Notes: generated from the letters alone by a model not told the origin. DNA of 13,373 bases from Thermoflexales bacterium (GCA_016931085.1 JAFGFO010000346.1:1-13373); one strand, 5' to 3'; shown: positions 1 to 8,077, counted from the stretch's first letter. Translations and numbers: made by a program.

Positions 1-303
1 GGTCAGCATGCCGCCGTTCAGCACCTGCAGGCTGGCGTAGCTGTGGTGCCCGTCGATCGTGACGACGGTGCCGCTGATGACCAGGTCCTGGCCGTCCCAT
101 TGGGTGTCCCCGGCGGCGATCGTCGTCGTCGTGCTCAGCACGATCTGGTGGGGTTGAGCCACGCTGCCCGGCAGGCGCTCGTCCGCCGCCAGCGCGGCCG
201 GGATGCCGGCGCACCAGTGGACAAGCAGCAAGGCCAAAGCCAAGAGCGGCAGAACACAAATAGTGTGTGATAGAGACTTGAACGTCGCGTTAATTCTAAA
301 CAC
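1..303 (-). CDS. Secreted protein of unknown function, 5' part only (runs off left edge)
   Basis: The reading frame opens at a GTG (303-301) preceded by a perfect AGGAGG at 309-314 with 5-nt spacing, and stays open for 101 codons to the window edge. The product begins with a clear Sec signal peptide: a basic N-region (R3, K9), a long hydrophobic core (VLPLLALALLLV) and an A-L-A|A-D signal peptidase I site near residue 40. The exported part starts with a Thr-rich stretch (LSTTTTIAAGDTQWDG), followed by DLVISGTVVTIDGHHSYASL and LQVLNGGMLT. That alternating strand-turn pattern, with a 'dG.h.y.sl.v.nGg.lt' rhythm, is what I associate with N-termini of large secreted beta-helix or adhesin-like proteins of Chloroflexi; this fold is inference. 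No catalytic motif is visible in the part present. The gene lies downstream of tyrS on the same strand, about 105 nt away. Signal peptide and start are well supported; function is unknown. Confidence 0.75.
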   Translation of the reverse strand, partial: MFRINATFKSLSHTICVLPLLALALLLVHWCAGIPAALAADERLPGSVAQPHQIVLSTTTTIAAGDTQWDGQDLVISGTVVTIDGHHSYASLQVLNGGMLT

Positions 304-343
304 AATAACCTCCTGGTGTTGTGGGGGGTACACAAACCGTATC

Positions 344-388
344 CGCCGGCCTTGCCGGCGATGACTGAGAGGCTCTTGCAAAAACCTC
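344..388. repeat. Two adjacent small palindromes between tyrS and the secreted-protein gene
   Basis: At 344-360 is a perfect 7-bp inverted repeat (CGCCGGC, loop CTT, GCCGGCG). At 369-388 a second element folds on the minus-strand RNA as an 8-bp stem (GAGGUUUU against AGAGCCUC, with two G-U pairs) around UGCA. Neither is followed by a T-run, so neither is a classical terminator. They could be REP-like palindromes or 5' leader structures of the downstream secreted-protein gene. Confidence 0.4.
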
Positions 389-395
389 CCTGAAG

Positions 396-418
396 TAAAA
401 CGGGGCCTCACACGAGGC
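396..418 (-). terminator. Weak terminator-like hairpin overlapping the tyrS stop codon
   Basis: A 5-bp stem (GCCTC, loop GTGT, GAGGC; 405-418) overlaps the tyrS TGA and is followed in the direction of transcription by CCCG and only four Ts (400-397). The stem is short and the U-tract weak, so termination is a suggestion only. Confidence 0.25.
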
Positions 419-1640
419 GTAAAAACTTGCGCTTGCCCACCTGCAGGACACGCGGCTGACCAGGCTCGACGACGAACTCGATGCTTTCGAGCGCCTGGCC
501 ATCCAGCTTGACGCCGCGTTGGTCGATCAGGCGGCGGCCTTCGCCCCGGCTGGAAATCAGCCCGGCGGCGGCCAGTACGTTGAGGATCGTGTCCGGCTGT
601 TCCAGCTCGAACTCGGGCATATCCTCCGGCATGTCGCGTTCTTGAAAGACGCGCTTGAAGTGTTCTTCAGCGCCGCCCACAGCGTCGTCGCCGTAAAAGA
701 TGCTGACGATCTCGCGCGCCAGCTCCATCTTGGCATCGCGCGGGTGCACTGAGCCGCCGGCCAGCCCCTGCTCGATAGCCGCTATCTGACCAGGCGTGTA
801 GCGCGTGACCAACTTGAAGAAAAGCGGCATGGCCTTGTCCGGCAGGCTCATCACTTTGCCGTACATGTCCTCCGGCGGCGCCATGATGGGGATGTGATTG
901 CCCAGGCTCTTGGACATGCGGACTTCGCCGTCGGTGCCGGGCAAGATGCCCATGATGATGCCGATCTGCGGCTTTTGGCCGCATGCCTCTTGCAGCTTGC
1001 GGCCGGCGGTGATGATGTTGAACAACTGGTCGCTGCCGCCTATCTGCACGTCGGTGTTCATGTTCACCGCGTCGTAGGCCTGCATGAGGGCGTAAAAGGT
1101 CTCGTGCAGGTAGACCGGCTCGCCCTTGTCCCAGCGCAGCTTGAAATTTTCGCGTTGGATGAACTGCTGGACGGTAAAGTTGGAAGCGATCTTGATCATA
1201 TCCGCCAGCGTGAGGCCCAGCAGCCACTCGTGGTTGTAGAGCACGCGCGTCTTGGCGCGGTCGAGGATGCGGAAGGCTTGCTCGGCGTAGGTCTGGCCGT
1301 TGTGCTTGGTCTCTTCCTCGGTGAGCACCGCGCGCAGCTTGTCCTTGTCCGAGGGGTCGCCGACCATGCTGGTGCCGGTGCCGATCAAGAAGGTCACCTC
1401 GTGGCCCAGCTCCTGGAATTGGCGCATCTTGCGGATGGGGATGGTGTGCCCCAGGTGCAGGTCGGCCGTGCGCGGGTCGAAGCCGGCGTAGACGCGCAGC
1501 GGGCGGCCTTCTTTTTCAGCCTCGGCCAGACGCTGCCGCAGCTCGCCTGCCATGGCCTGCTTGAGCTGCTCGTCTCCGTATTCGGTGCCCTGCATCAAGA
1601 GGGCAACTTGTTCGTCGATCGGCATAGCTAATGTCGTCAT
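408..1640 (-). CDS. tyrS: Tyrosyl-tRNA synthetase
   Basis: A cytoplasmic class Ic aminoacyl-tRNA synthetase that charges tRNA-Tyr with tyrosine using ATP. The 410-residue product has the usual length. Visible motifs are YAGFDPRTADLHLGH with the HIGH-type signature HLGH at 62-65, the tyrosine-binding region around MQAYD (187-191) and GGSDQ (201-205), and the KMSKS loop as RMSKS at 241-245. The C-terminus (about 345-410) is an S4-type RNA-binding domain ending GKRKFLRLV. The ATG at 1640 follows GGTGAG (1643-1648), which is very close to the start; the Met at codon 6 (1625) is a possible alternative, but its spacing is worse. The gene has its own promoter just upstream and probably forms its own transcript, separated from the macroglobulin gene by 217 nt of repeats. 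No T-box-like leader is possible if the predicted start site is right, because the 5' UTR would be only about 20 nt. Confidence 0.97.
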   Translation of the reverse strand: MTTLAMPIDEQVALLMQGTEYGDEQLKQAMAGELRQRLAEAEKEGRPLRVYAGFDPRTADLHLGHTIPIRKMRQFQELGHEVTFLIGTGTSMVGDPSDKDKLRAVLTEEETKHNGQTYAEQAFRILDRAKTRVLYNHEWLLGLTLADMIKIASNFTVQQFIQRENFKLRWDKGEPVYLHETFYALMQAYDAVNMNTDVQIGGSDQLFNIITAGRKLQEACGQKPQIGIIMGILPGTDGEVRMSKSLGNHIPIMAPPEDMYGKVMSLPDKAMPLFFKLVTRYTPGQIAAIEQGLAGGSVHPRDAKMELAREIVSIFYGDDAVGGAEEHFKRVFQERDMPEDMPEFELEQPDTILNVLAAAGLISSRGEGRRLIDQRGVKLDGQALESIEFVVEPGQPRVLQVGKRKFLRLV

Positions 1641-1667
1641 CTCTCACCGTGTTTAAAGGTTAGAATA

Positions 1668-1696
1668 ATTATACCTTAGAGTGGCGTTTGTTGCAA
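1668..1696 (-). promoter_or_regulatory. Sigma-70-type promoter of tyrS
   Basis: On the minus strand, TTGCAA (1696-1691, 4 of 6 matches to TTGACA) is followed by exactly 17 nt and then a perfect TATAAT (1673-1668). Transcription would begin near 1661, about 20 nt before the tyrS ATG. The local sequence is AT-rich against a GC-rich background, which supports the call. Confidence 0.75.
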
Positions 1697-1730
1697 CTTG
1701 ACCACGCGGATTCTCTACCGTACATTTTTT

Positions 1731-1804
1731 AATCACGAATGTCACAAATAGACGAATGACACGAATTTTCCCTTAAAACATTTGTGAAATTCGTAAATTC
1801 GTGC
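1731..1804. repeat. Degenerate ATTCGTG-unit repeat array with opposed halves
   Basis: Read on the minus strand, positions 1766-1731 carry four units of 8-9 nt related to ATTCGTGNC (ATTCGTGTC, ATTCGTCT, ATTTGTGAC, ATTCGTGAT). The neighbouring stretch 1778-1804 carries about three units in the opposite orientation (plus strand ATTTGTGAA, ATTCGTAA, ATTCGTGCG). The halves are separated by roughly CCCTTAAAA and can partly pair. It fills most of the gap between the macroglobulin gene and tyrS and contains no gene. It resembles dispersed intergenic repeats seen in several environmental bacterial phyla (from memory). Confidence 0.6.
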
Positions 1805-1858
1805 GCAAGGCGTCGTGATTTATTTTCAAAGTAGCCTGAGACCTTTAGGGTCTTGCGC
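1803..1858. repeat. Nested inverted repeat directly after the macroglobulin stop codon
   Basis: An outer 7-bp inverted repeat (GCGCAAG at 1803-1809, CTTGCGC at 1852-1858) encloses an inner 5-bp hairpin (AGACC 1839-1843, GGTCT 1849-1853, sharing bases with the outer arm, so the two are alternative folds). It starts at the last bases of the macroglobulin TAG. There is no T-run, so it may be a 3'-end stabiliser or weak terminator rather than an intrinsic terminator. Confidence 0.3.
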
Positions 1859-4800
1859 TATTCGCCGATGCTCAGCAGCCGGCCGTCGCTGCGGCCAAAG
1901 ACCTCCGGGAAGTAGAACTCTTGGGCCACGGTCGGGATGACCTTGTAGTCGCCCGGCAAGGTGGCGCGGAAGGTGTAGGAGAACTGGTAGGTGCCCTTGG
2001 ACAAGTAGTCGGCGAACATCACGACCTTCTCATCTCTAAGCTCGTAGCGATCGTACCAGTAGCGCCACCACCAATCGTAAGACCTGGTCGAGGTCGCTAG
2101 GGGAGTGAAAACGTCCTCCACGATCCCCACCTCGTCCATCTGCCGCCGCAGCTCGGGTTCTTTATCCAGCACGCCGGTGGTGGCCAGGCCCGGATCGATC
2201 GCCTCGCCGCCGGCCGGCAGCGGGTCCTCGACCACCACGTAGTAGAGGTCGTTCGGCGCGATGATGGTCAGGTCAACGCGGACGATGTCGCCCAGGCGAA
2301 GCTCGTTCACTTCGGGGCATTTGACGCCATCCGTGCACGAGGCCAGGCTGTAGCGCCGCTCGACGACGATGCCGCGCGCGGCCGGCTCGATCTCTTCCAC
2401 CGGCAGGAACACGCGCAGGTGGGCGGTGTAATACAGTCGCCCTTCCCCATCGCCGCGCGCGATCGTCAGCCGGTTGCTCTCCGCGAGCAGTTCCGCCACG
2501 TCCACGCGCAGCTTGATGCTCTGGCGGATGGTGTCACGGCTGACTTGGCCACTGGCCTTGTCTTGGTCGTTCAAGAACACGGCGTAATCATAGTTGCCCG
2601 CCAGCTCGCCGGTGGCCTTCATCCAGTCGGTCAGCGCGATGAGGGCCCAAGCTGTCTCCTGGGTCGTCTCCCAGTGGCCACCCTTGCGCGCCACCATCAG
2701 CCAGCGCACCACGTTGGGGGCGAGTCCCCCACCCCCTGCCCCTCCCCCAGAGGGAGAGGGGAGGCGCGCCAGGGCATCCAGGATGATGGCTGTGCTGCGC
2801 GTGTCGGTGTTCATCGCCCACCAATCGTAGTGGGCCTCCTCCCAGTGCGCGCCGGTGGCCGACAGGATGGCCGCGTTGTTCAAGTCAGACAGCAGCGTGG
2901 CGATGCGCGTATCGTCAGGATCTCCCAGCCACAAGCCCATCGCCAGGAAAGCCCGGCCGTAATGGCTCAGCTTGTCGCGATTGCTAAACATCTCACCCAG
3001 TTGGTTTTTCTGGACCTGCCCGCCCTCGGCCAGGGCGTACAGCACAAAGGCTTGCTGGTTGGCCTGGGCAAAGCTCTTCAGCTCACGCGCGCTGAGGATG
3101 CGCCCGGCCAAAAAGCCCTGGCCGCGCTGCAAAACGTCGGCCTGCACCTCAAAGCCGGCCTGCTGAGCCTTGGCCAACGCAAAGACCACGTAGGATGTCA
3201 GGTGCACGTTGCTTTCGCGGCTCTCGCGCCACCAGCCCCAGCCGCCGTCGCCGCGCTGCTGGCTGTAGAGCTTGTCCAACCCGGTCTGCACCAGACCGGG
3301 CAGTTTGGCCTCCAGCTCCGGGTCACTGATGCCCAACTCTTTAAGCGCGCGGTAGGTCAGGACATTGGGCAAGAAGCGGCTGACGGTCTGCTCGGCGCAC
3401 TCGTACTCATAGTGCTCCAGGTAGCTGAGCCCGTCTTGCATGCCGGCCGCCAGCGAGGGGTCGAGCTGCACCGACAGCTCCCCCTGGCGCTCGTCGTACT
3501 TGGGCGGCAGGGCCACCACCTCGGTGCGCGCCCCAGGCTCGGCCAGGTCGCCGGCCGTGCCCACGATGTCGGGCGCGGTGTAGCGCAGGACGCGCAGCGT
3601 GCCCTCCGGCCCGGTGGACAGACGCGGCTTGCTGGCGTCGCTATAGTCGCCGGCCGTCGTCCAAAAGACGAGCGAGACCTGCTCCACGTCCTGCACCGTC
3701 ACGTTCCAGGTCACCTTGACCTCACCGCGGGCGGGGATGGTCAGCTCTTGCACGGCTGGCGTGGACAGAACCAGGCCGGTCGCGCTGAGGGCCACGGTGG
3801 CGTTCAGGGCCGCGTCTGTGTTGTTGTTGATCACCGCCGCCAGTTGGGCGCGGTCGCCCACCACGAAAAAGCGGGGGGCAACCGGGCGGATGAGCAGCGG
3901 CTTGGTCGAGAGCAGCTCGACCTGGCCCTCGCCCACACGCGTGTCGGCCGTAGCGCCCACACCGCGCATGACCCAGGTGGTCAGGTTGTCCGGCAGCTTG
4001 AGCGTGACGCGCGCCTGGCCGTCCCGGTCGGTCAGCACCTCGGCGTTCCAGTAAGCCGTGTCGGCAAAGTCCTGGCGGATTTCCACGCCGGCCGGCACGG
4101 CCGCGGCCTCTTCCACGGAATAGGCCATCAAGCCGTCGGCGTCAGCCGCCATCGGCGCGGGTGGCACGGCCTCCCTTCCCACAACGGATGTTGCTTGGAC
4201 TGCCACCCCGCCGCCGGCCGCCTTTTCTCGCGCGCCCAGGTCTTGCTCCAGATCCTCCATCGCGCGGTTGCCCGACACGGCCAGCCCACTGGCCATACGC
4301 ACGCCCAGCCCGCGCTTGCCGTAAAAGGCGTCGACGATAGCGTTCTGCGGGCGCGGCGAGAGCGACAACACGGCCTTGTCCACCAGGTCGAGTGAGAAGG
4401 CCGCCTGCACAGGCTGGCCGTTCACATCGGTGGCACGCAGGGTGTAGGCCACCTCCTGGCCGGGTTGGCCCTGAGCCGGGTCGGGGGTCAGCGTGATGGC
4501 CAAGCTTTGCGCCACCGGCTTGACCTCCAGCGGCACGATACCGACCTTGTAATCCGCCAGGCCATCACCCCCACCCGATCCCTTGATCAGCACGACCGAC
4601 ACGTACACGTTGGGCGCGTGCTCGGCCGTCAACGGCAAGCGATACACCTGGCTGTTGGACGTCATCTGGACCAGCTCGTGCTTGATGATGTGGCCGCGTT
4701 CGATAGTGACCAGTGCCACGTGCTGGCCCTCGAAAGGCGAGGGGATGAGGATTTCGGCTGTCTCGCCGGGCAGGTAGCTGGCCTTGTCGGCGATGAGCGT

Positions 4801-7800
4801 GACGCGATCGTTGTTTTCGCGATACCACGAGACATGCTCCTTGCCGGTGACCCACACAAAGAGCGAGGAGCGAACGTCCCCGTAGGGGCGAGACTCGCCC
4901 GCCCCGTCGGTGACGACGATGTGGTAACTGCCGCCCTGGGGCGGGACGAATGACACAACGGCCTCGCCCTTGCCATCGGTCATGACCGGCTGGGTCTCGA
5001 CCAGCGTGTCGCTTGTCTCGCTCTTCCAATAGCCGCCGCCCGTTTGATTCTCGACAAAGGTGTTTTTCCAGTCGCGGCGATAGATCCTCACAGTCAGGTC
5101 CTTGCCCGGCAGGCGCGGGTTGTCGCCGCGCCAGTCCACCGCTACCAGGTCGACTCCGAACGGCTCACCTTCTTTGCCCAGGTACTTTTGGGCCGCCAGG
5201 CCGGCGTAATACTCGCCGCGGTGGGCCACCATCTCGCTGCGGCCGGAGATGACCTGGTTGTCGGCGCCGGTAGCCGTGGCCTCCACCACCAGGCGCAAGC
5301 TGCCGGTCAGCGGGATTTGAAAATCGGACTCGGAAATGTGAATATCAAACTTGCCTTCCCCATCGGTGGTAGCGCTGCCCGACAAGACCACCTGGCGCGG
5401 CGGCTGGTAACGCCACCACCAGCAGTCGAAGCAGCGCCACGGATCATCCGTATCGCGGAAGCTGTAGCGCCCACCCCAGACCGGCTTGAAGCTATACTCC
5501 TCAGCCAACACGAGCCAATCCACAGGGGCGCTCGCCACCGGCCCGCCGGAGAAGTACTTGACCTGCACCGAAGCCACCACCGGCGTGCCGCGCGCGATCT
5601 GGGGCTGGCTGGGCGTGACGATCACCTCGAACTCGGGCGGGCGATAAGCGGCCACCTGGAAGGTAGTGTAAAAGTTGCCCTGTTGTGGGTCGGCCAGCAG
5701 GCTGGCCTGGAGAGAGTACGCGCCCAAGGCCGCCCCCTCGGCCAACTCCAATTGGCCGGAGAACGCGCCAAAATCGTCCATCAACAGCTCGTCTTCCAGA
5801 ACGCGCTCGCCGTTCGGGCTGTCGATGATGACGTGCACCTCCTTTTGCCTGGGGCGATCCTGGTTCAGCCAGTCCAGGCTGTAGGCCACGTCGTCCTCGG
5901 CGCGCACGATGCCCCTGAAATATACCGTCTGGCCGGGGCGGTAGATGGGCCGCTCGGTGTAGAGGTGGGCGCGATAGCCAGGCTGCCCGTAGCTGGCTTC
6001 CAGGCCAAAATCCCACGAGCTGACGCCGCGGCTCCAATCGCTGCTCACGGCGGCGAAGGGCTCGGTGGCGAGTGCCATCGCCACGTTGTAGCCGGCCTCG
6101 ATCTTGGCCCGCGCCACACCGTCGGCGCCGCTGGAGGCCTGGCCAAGTTGCTTGCCCTCATAGTCGTACAGCGCCACGTTCACGTTGGGAACGGGCTGGC
6201 CGCTCTGCAAGTCGGTCACCCACACCAGCGCCTCGCGCTCGGCGGTCTTGAGCGTCAGGTTAAGCCTGGACACAACCAACAGATGACTCCGGCCCCAGGA
6301 GGCATCTCTCAGGCCAGGCGCGTCACTTGTGAGCACGTACAGCCCCGGCTCGAGCGCCGCCTGCTGGCCGACGTCGATCAGGGCATAACTCGTCTTGTTC
6401 AACGGCGCTTCGACCGGCTGCGACCAGTTAGCGATCAACGACGAGGATGGCGGGCTATAGTTATACCAATTCTGCCGCTGCCGTAAGACGTCCGGATTCA
6501 CGCGATAGAGCTTGAGGTCAACCCGGCTGATGTTGACACAACTGGCGTACAGGCGCACCGGCGCATAGGCGTTATAAGTGGAGACCCCCTCCCACGCACG
6601 CAGGCTCAGGCTGGGCTCGAGGTCGCGCGTGCGGAAGCGCACGGTCAGCTCCTGGCCAGTGACGTTGCCGTACGGGTCGGCGATGTCCGGGCCGATGTGA
6701 AGCGTGTAATCGGTCGACGGCCGGGCGCCGAACGACAGGCTAAAGTCGGTGCCCCACGAGTAAGTGTACAACTGGGCCGGCGAGATGGGAGGGGTCATGC
6801 TTAGGTTGGGCATGACGGTGACCGGGTCAACCGGCGCGTTGAAGCGGATGATAAAATTGGTGTAAGGATCAGCCGAGCGCTCGCCATCAGCCGGTTCCGT
6901 GACGAGGATACGCAGCTTGGGCACCGTCCTAAAGCGCCAGGTGTAATCCCCGCGCATGCCCTCGCCCCCGACCGGGGAGCTGATGCCGGCCGCCAGGCGC
7001 ATGTCGATCTGGGCATCGAACGGCAGCCGCTCGGTCGGCGTAAAAATCATGGTTTTGCCCGAAACCTCGAACGCGCCAGCTATGAGCTTGGCGTCCGCGC
7101 GCAGGCTAAAGGCCTGGGCAGCCGAGCCGGGGTCCACTGCCTGGTTGAATTCCACCCGCACGACCGTCTCGACCGGGACCAACTCCTGCCCATCATAAGG
7201 CGTCACCCACACCACTTGGGGCGGCTGGGTGGTGAAACGCCAGGTGTAATCCTCCGCCAGCGGGTTGCCGTCGGCGTCCTGGAGGCCACTGACTTTGGCC
7301 GTGTAGCTCGTGCCGCCGGCAAGCTCTCGATCAGGCTCAAAAACGTAGATCGAGGTGTTCAGCCATTCGCCATGGCCGGAGGCCGGCGGGTCGAGCGTGA
7401 GCGGTTGGGGCAGGTCATGGAGCTGCGCCAGGGCGGTGAGTGGCACGACGGGGCGGTTAAAGATCACAGTGATGCGCGGGCGGGTTTCGACGTCGACCGA
7501 ATCTGGGGCGGGCATGACCTGGCCCACCTCCAGGTAACCGGCCGTGACAAAGCGGAAGGCGTAGGCCGTGCGCAGCGACGCGCCGTCTTGAGCTCGCGCG
7601 TTTTGCTTCATGACCACGTCGTACAGCTTGCCGCGCGAGAGGGGCTGGTCTGGCTTGAAGGATAGGGTGCGGCTGTCCTGCCACTCAAACTTGCCCTCTA
7701 CGGCCGGTTGGATGGCAAAGGCGGATTCGACCGCCGCCTGGTCCATAGCGCGGTCAAAGACGAGCTGGATGCCCTCCTCCGGCGCGAGTTCCTGGCCGGC

Positions 7801-8055
7801 TTCGGGCCAGCGCTGCACCACCACCGGCGAAAGCGCACCCTCCGGCACGGGCGTATAGCCAGCACTCGGGCGCGTGGGCAGCGCGCTCGGCTCGGACGTG
7901 GGGGTAATCGTCGGTGAAGCACCGGTCGGCGTGGGGCTGCCCGGAGTGGACACCGGCTTGGGCTTGAACAAGTCGCAGCCGCTCAGGCTCAGAGCGGCGA
8001 TCAGCAAAACGGCGCATGTCGAGACAAGCGCGAATGAATAGGGTCGCGTCTTCAT
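1858..8055 (-). CDS. Alpha-2-macroglobulin family lipoprotein with intact thioester
   Basis: A surface protease-trapping protein of the bacterial alpha-2-macroglobulin family. The ATG at 8055 is chosen over the one at 8076 because GAGGAGA (8062-8068) sits 6-7 nt upstream and the protein then begins with a lipoprotein signal, lipobox LSGC with Cys27. A Pro/Thr/Ser-rich tether (about 28-76) leads into four Ig-like units of the Big_5 type, about 100 residues each (77-478). MG-type domains follow, with the MG2 hallmark YRPGQTVYFRG at 705. The bait-region domain lies near 1080-1230, and the A2M domain near 1325-1420 (AYWNAEVLTDRDG). The thioester motif CAEQ is at 1553-1556, followed by the alpha-helical thioester domain and a C-terminal MG10-like region (VVMFADYLSKGTYQFSYTFR). 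At 2065 residues it is longer than E. coli YfhM (about 1650), mainly through the N-terminal Ig-like stack. No penicillin-binding protein 1C gene, its common partner, lies alongside. Two repeat-like palindromes are embedded in frame. Confidence 0.95.
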   Translation of the reverse strand: MKTRPYSFALVSTCAVLLIAALSLSGCDLFKPKPVSTPGSPTPTGASPTITPTSEPSALPTRPSAGYTPVPEGALSPVVVQRWPEAGQELAPEEGIQLVFDRAMDQAAVESAFAIQPAVEGKFEWQDSRTLSFKPDQPLSRGKLYDVVMKQNARAQDGASLRTAYAFRFVTAGYLEVGQVMPAPDSVDVETRPRITVIFNRPVVPLTALAQLHDLPQPLTLDPPASGHGEWLNTSIYVFEPDRELAGGTSYTAKVSGLQDADGNPLAEDYTWRFTTQPPQVVWVTPYDGQELVPVETVVRVEFNQAVDPGSAAQAFSLRADAKLIAGAFEVSGKTMIFTPTERLPFDAQIDMRLAAGISSPVGGEGMRGDYTWRFRTVPKLRILVTEPADGERSADPYTNFIIRFNAPVDPVTVMPNLSMTPPISPAQLYTYSWGTDFSLSFGARPSTDYTLHIGPDIADPYGNVTGQELTVRFRTRDLEPSLSLRAWEGVSTYNAYAPVRLYASCVNISRVDLKLYRVNPDVLRQRQNWYNYSPPSSSLIANWSQPVEAPLNKTSYALIDVGQQAALEPGLYVLTSDAPGLRDASWGRSHLLVVSRLNLTLKTAEREALVWVTDLQSGQPVPNVNVALYDYEGKQLGQASSGADGVARAKIEAGYNVAMALATEPFAAVSSDWSRGVSSWDFGLEASYGQPGYRAHLYTERPIYRPGQTVYFRGIVRAEDDVAYSLDWLNQDRPRQKEVHVIIDSPNGERVLEDELLMDDFGAFSGQLELAEGAALGAYSLQASLLADPQQGNFYTTFQVAAYRPPEFEVIVTPSQPQIARGTPVVASVQVKYFSGGPVASAPVDWLVLAEEYSFKPVWGGRYSFRDTDDPWRCFDCWWWRYQPPRQVVLSGSATTDGEGKFDIHISESDFQIPLTGSLRLVVEATATGADNQVISGRSEMVAHRGEYYAGLAAQKYLGKEGEPFGVDLVAVDWRGDNPRLPGKDLTVRIYRRDWKNTFVENQTGGGYWKSETSDTLVETQPVMTDGKGEAVVSFVPPQGGSYHIVVTDGAGESRPYGDVRSSLFVWVTGKEHVSWYRENNDRVTLIADKASYLPGETAEILIPSPFEGQHVALVTIERGHIIKHELVQMTSNSQVYRLPLTAEHAPNVYVSVVLIKGSGGGDGLADYKVGIVPLEVKPVAQSLAITLTPDPAQGQPGQEVAYTLRATDVNGQPVQAAFSLDLVDKAVLSLSPRPQNAIVDAFYGKRGLGVRMASGLAVSGNRAMEDLEQDLGAREKAAGGGVAVQATSVVGREAVPPAPMAADADGLMAYSVEEAAAVPAGVEIRQDFADTAYWNAEVLTDRDGQARVTLKLPDNLTTWVMRGVGATADTRVGEGQVELLSTKPLLIRPVAPRFFVVGDRAQLAAVINNNTDAALNATVALSATGLVLSTPAVQELTIPARGEVKVTWNVTVQDVEQVSLVFWTTAGDYSDASKPRLSTGPEGTLRVLRYTAPDIVGTAGDLAEPGARTEVVALPPKYDERQGELSVQLDPSLAAGMQDGLSYLEHYEYECAEQTVSRFLPNVLTYRALKELGISDPELEAKLPGLVQTGLDKLYSQQRGDGGWGWWRESRESNVHLTSYVVFALAKAQQAGFEVQADVLQRGQGFLAGRILSARELKSFAQANQQAFVLYALAEGGQVQKNQLGEMFSNRDKLSHYGRAFLAMGLWLGDPDDTRIATLLSDLNNAAILSATGAHWEEAHYDWWAMNTDTRSTAIILDALARLPSPSGGGAGGGGLAPNVVRWLMVARKGGHWETTQETAWALIALTDWMKATGELAGNYDYAVFLNDQDKASGQVSRDTIRQSIKLRVDVAELLAESNRLTIARGDGEGRLYYTAHLRVFLPVEEIEPAARGIVVERRYSLASCTDGVKCPEVNELRLGDIVRVDLTIIAPNDLYYVVVEDPLPAGGEAIDPGLATTGVLDKEPELRRQMDEVGIVEDVFTPLATSTRSYDWWWRYWYDRYELRDEKVVMFADYLSKGTYQFSYTFRATLPGDYKVIPTVAQEFYFPEVFGRSDGRLLSIGE
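2715..2761. repeat. Palindromic GC-rich element embedded in frame in the macroglobulin gene
   Basis: Two adjacent palindromes lie inside the coding region: TGGGGG CGAGT CCCCCA at 2715-2731, and CCCCTCCCCC AGA GGGAGAGGGG at 2739-2761 (9 of 10 arm positions complementary). They encode the low-complexity stretch SPSGGGAGGGGLAP (about residues 1763-1777) between LARL and NVVRWLM, in the helical thioester domain. The DNA looks like a dispersed intergenic repeat rather than ordinary coding sequence. Confidence 0.55.
4881..4905. repeat. Second repeat-like palindrome in the macroglobulin gene
   Basis: GGGCGAG at 4886-4892 and CTCGCCC at 4894-4900 form a perfect 7-bp inverted repeat around one base, flanked by CGTAG and GCCCC. 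It encodes roughly GESRPYG (about residues 1052-1058), between the strand ending VVTDGA and the one starting DVRSSLFVWV. It resembles a family of GGGCGAG/CTCGCCC repeats familiar from between genes, by memory only. Confidence 0.4.
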
Positions 8056-8077
8056 AGTTCTTCTCCTCGAACACAAG

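Noticed and set aside
1731..1804. CRISPR array
   Set aside because: The units are 8-9 nt, contiguous and degenerate, with opposed halves and no spacers; this is not a CRISPR layout.
1641..1857. Possible T-box leader upstream of tyrS
   Set aside because: The strong promoter at 1668-1696 leaves a leader of only about 20 nt, and the rest of the gap is degenerate repeat with no T-box-like sequence seen.
2419..4395. A 658-codon plus-strand open frame inside the macroglobulin gene
   Set aside because: Antisense shadow of a coding region with clear domain motifs; no ribosome binding site or recognisable domain.
5044..6486. A 480-codon plus-strand open frame inside the macroglobulin gene
   Set aside because: Same reason: antisense shadow with biased composition and no motif.
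8056..8076. Upstream ATG adding seven residues (MCSRRRT) to the macroglobulin protein
   Set aside because: The internal ATG at 8055 has a well-placed GAGGAGA and gives a normal lipoprotein signal; the upstream start would place that ribosome binding site inside the gene.
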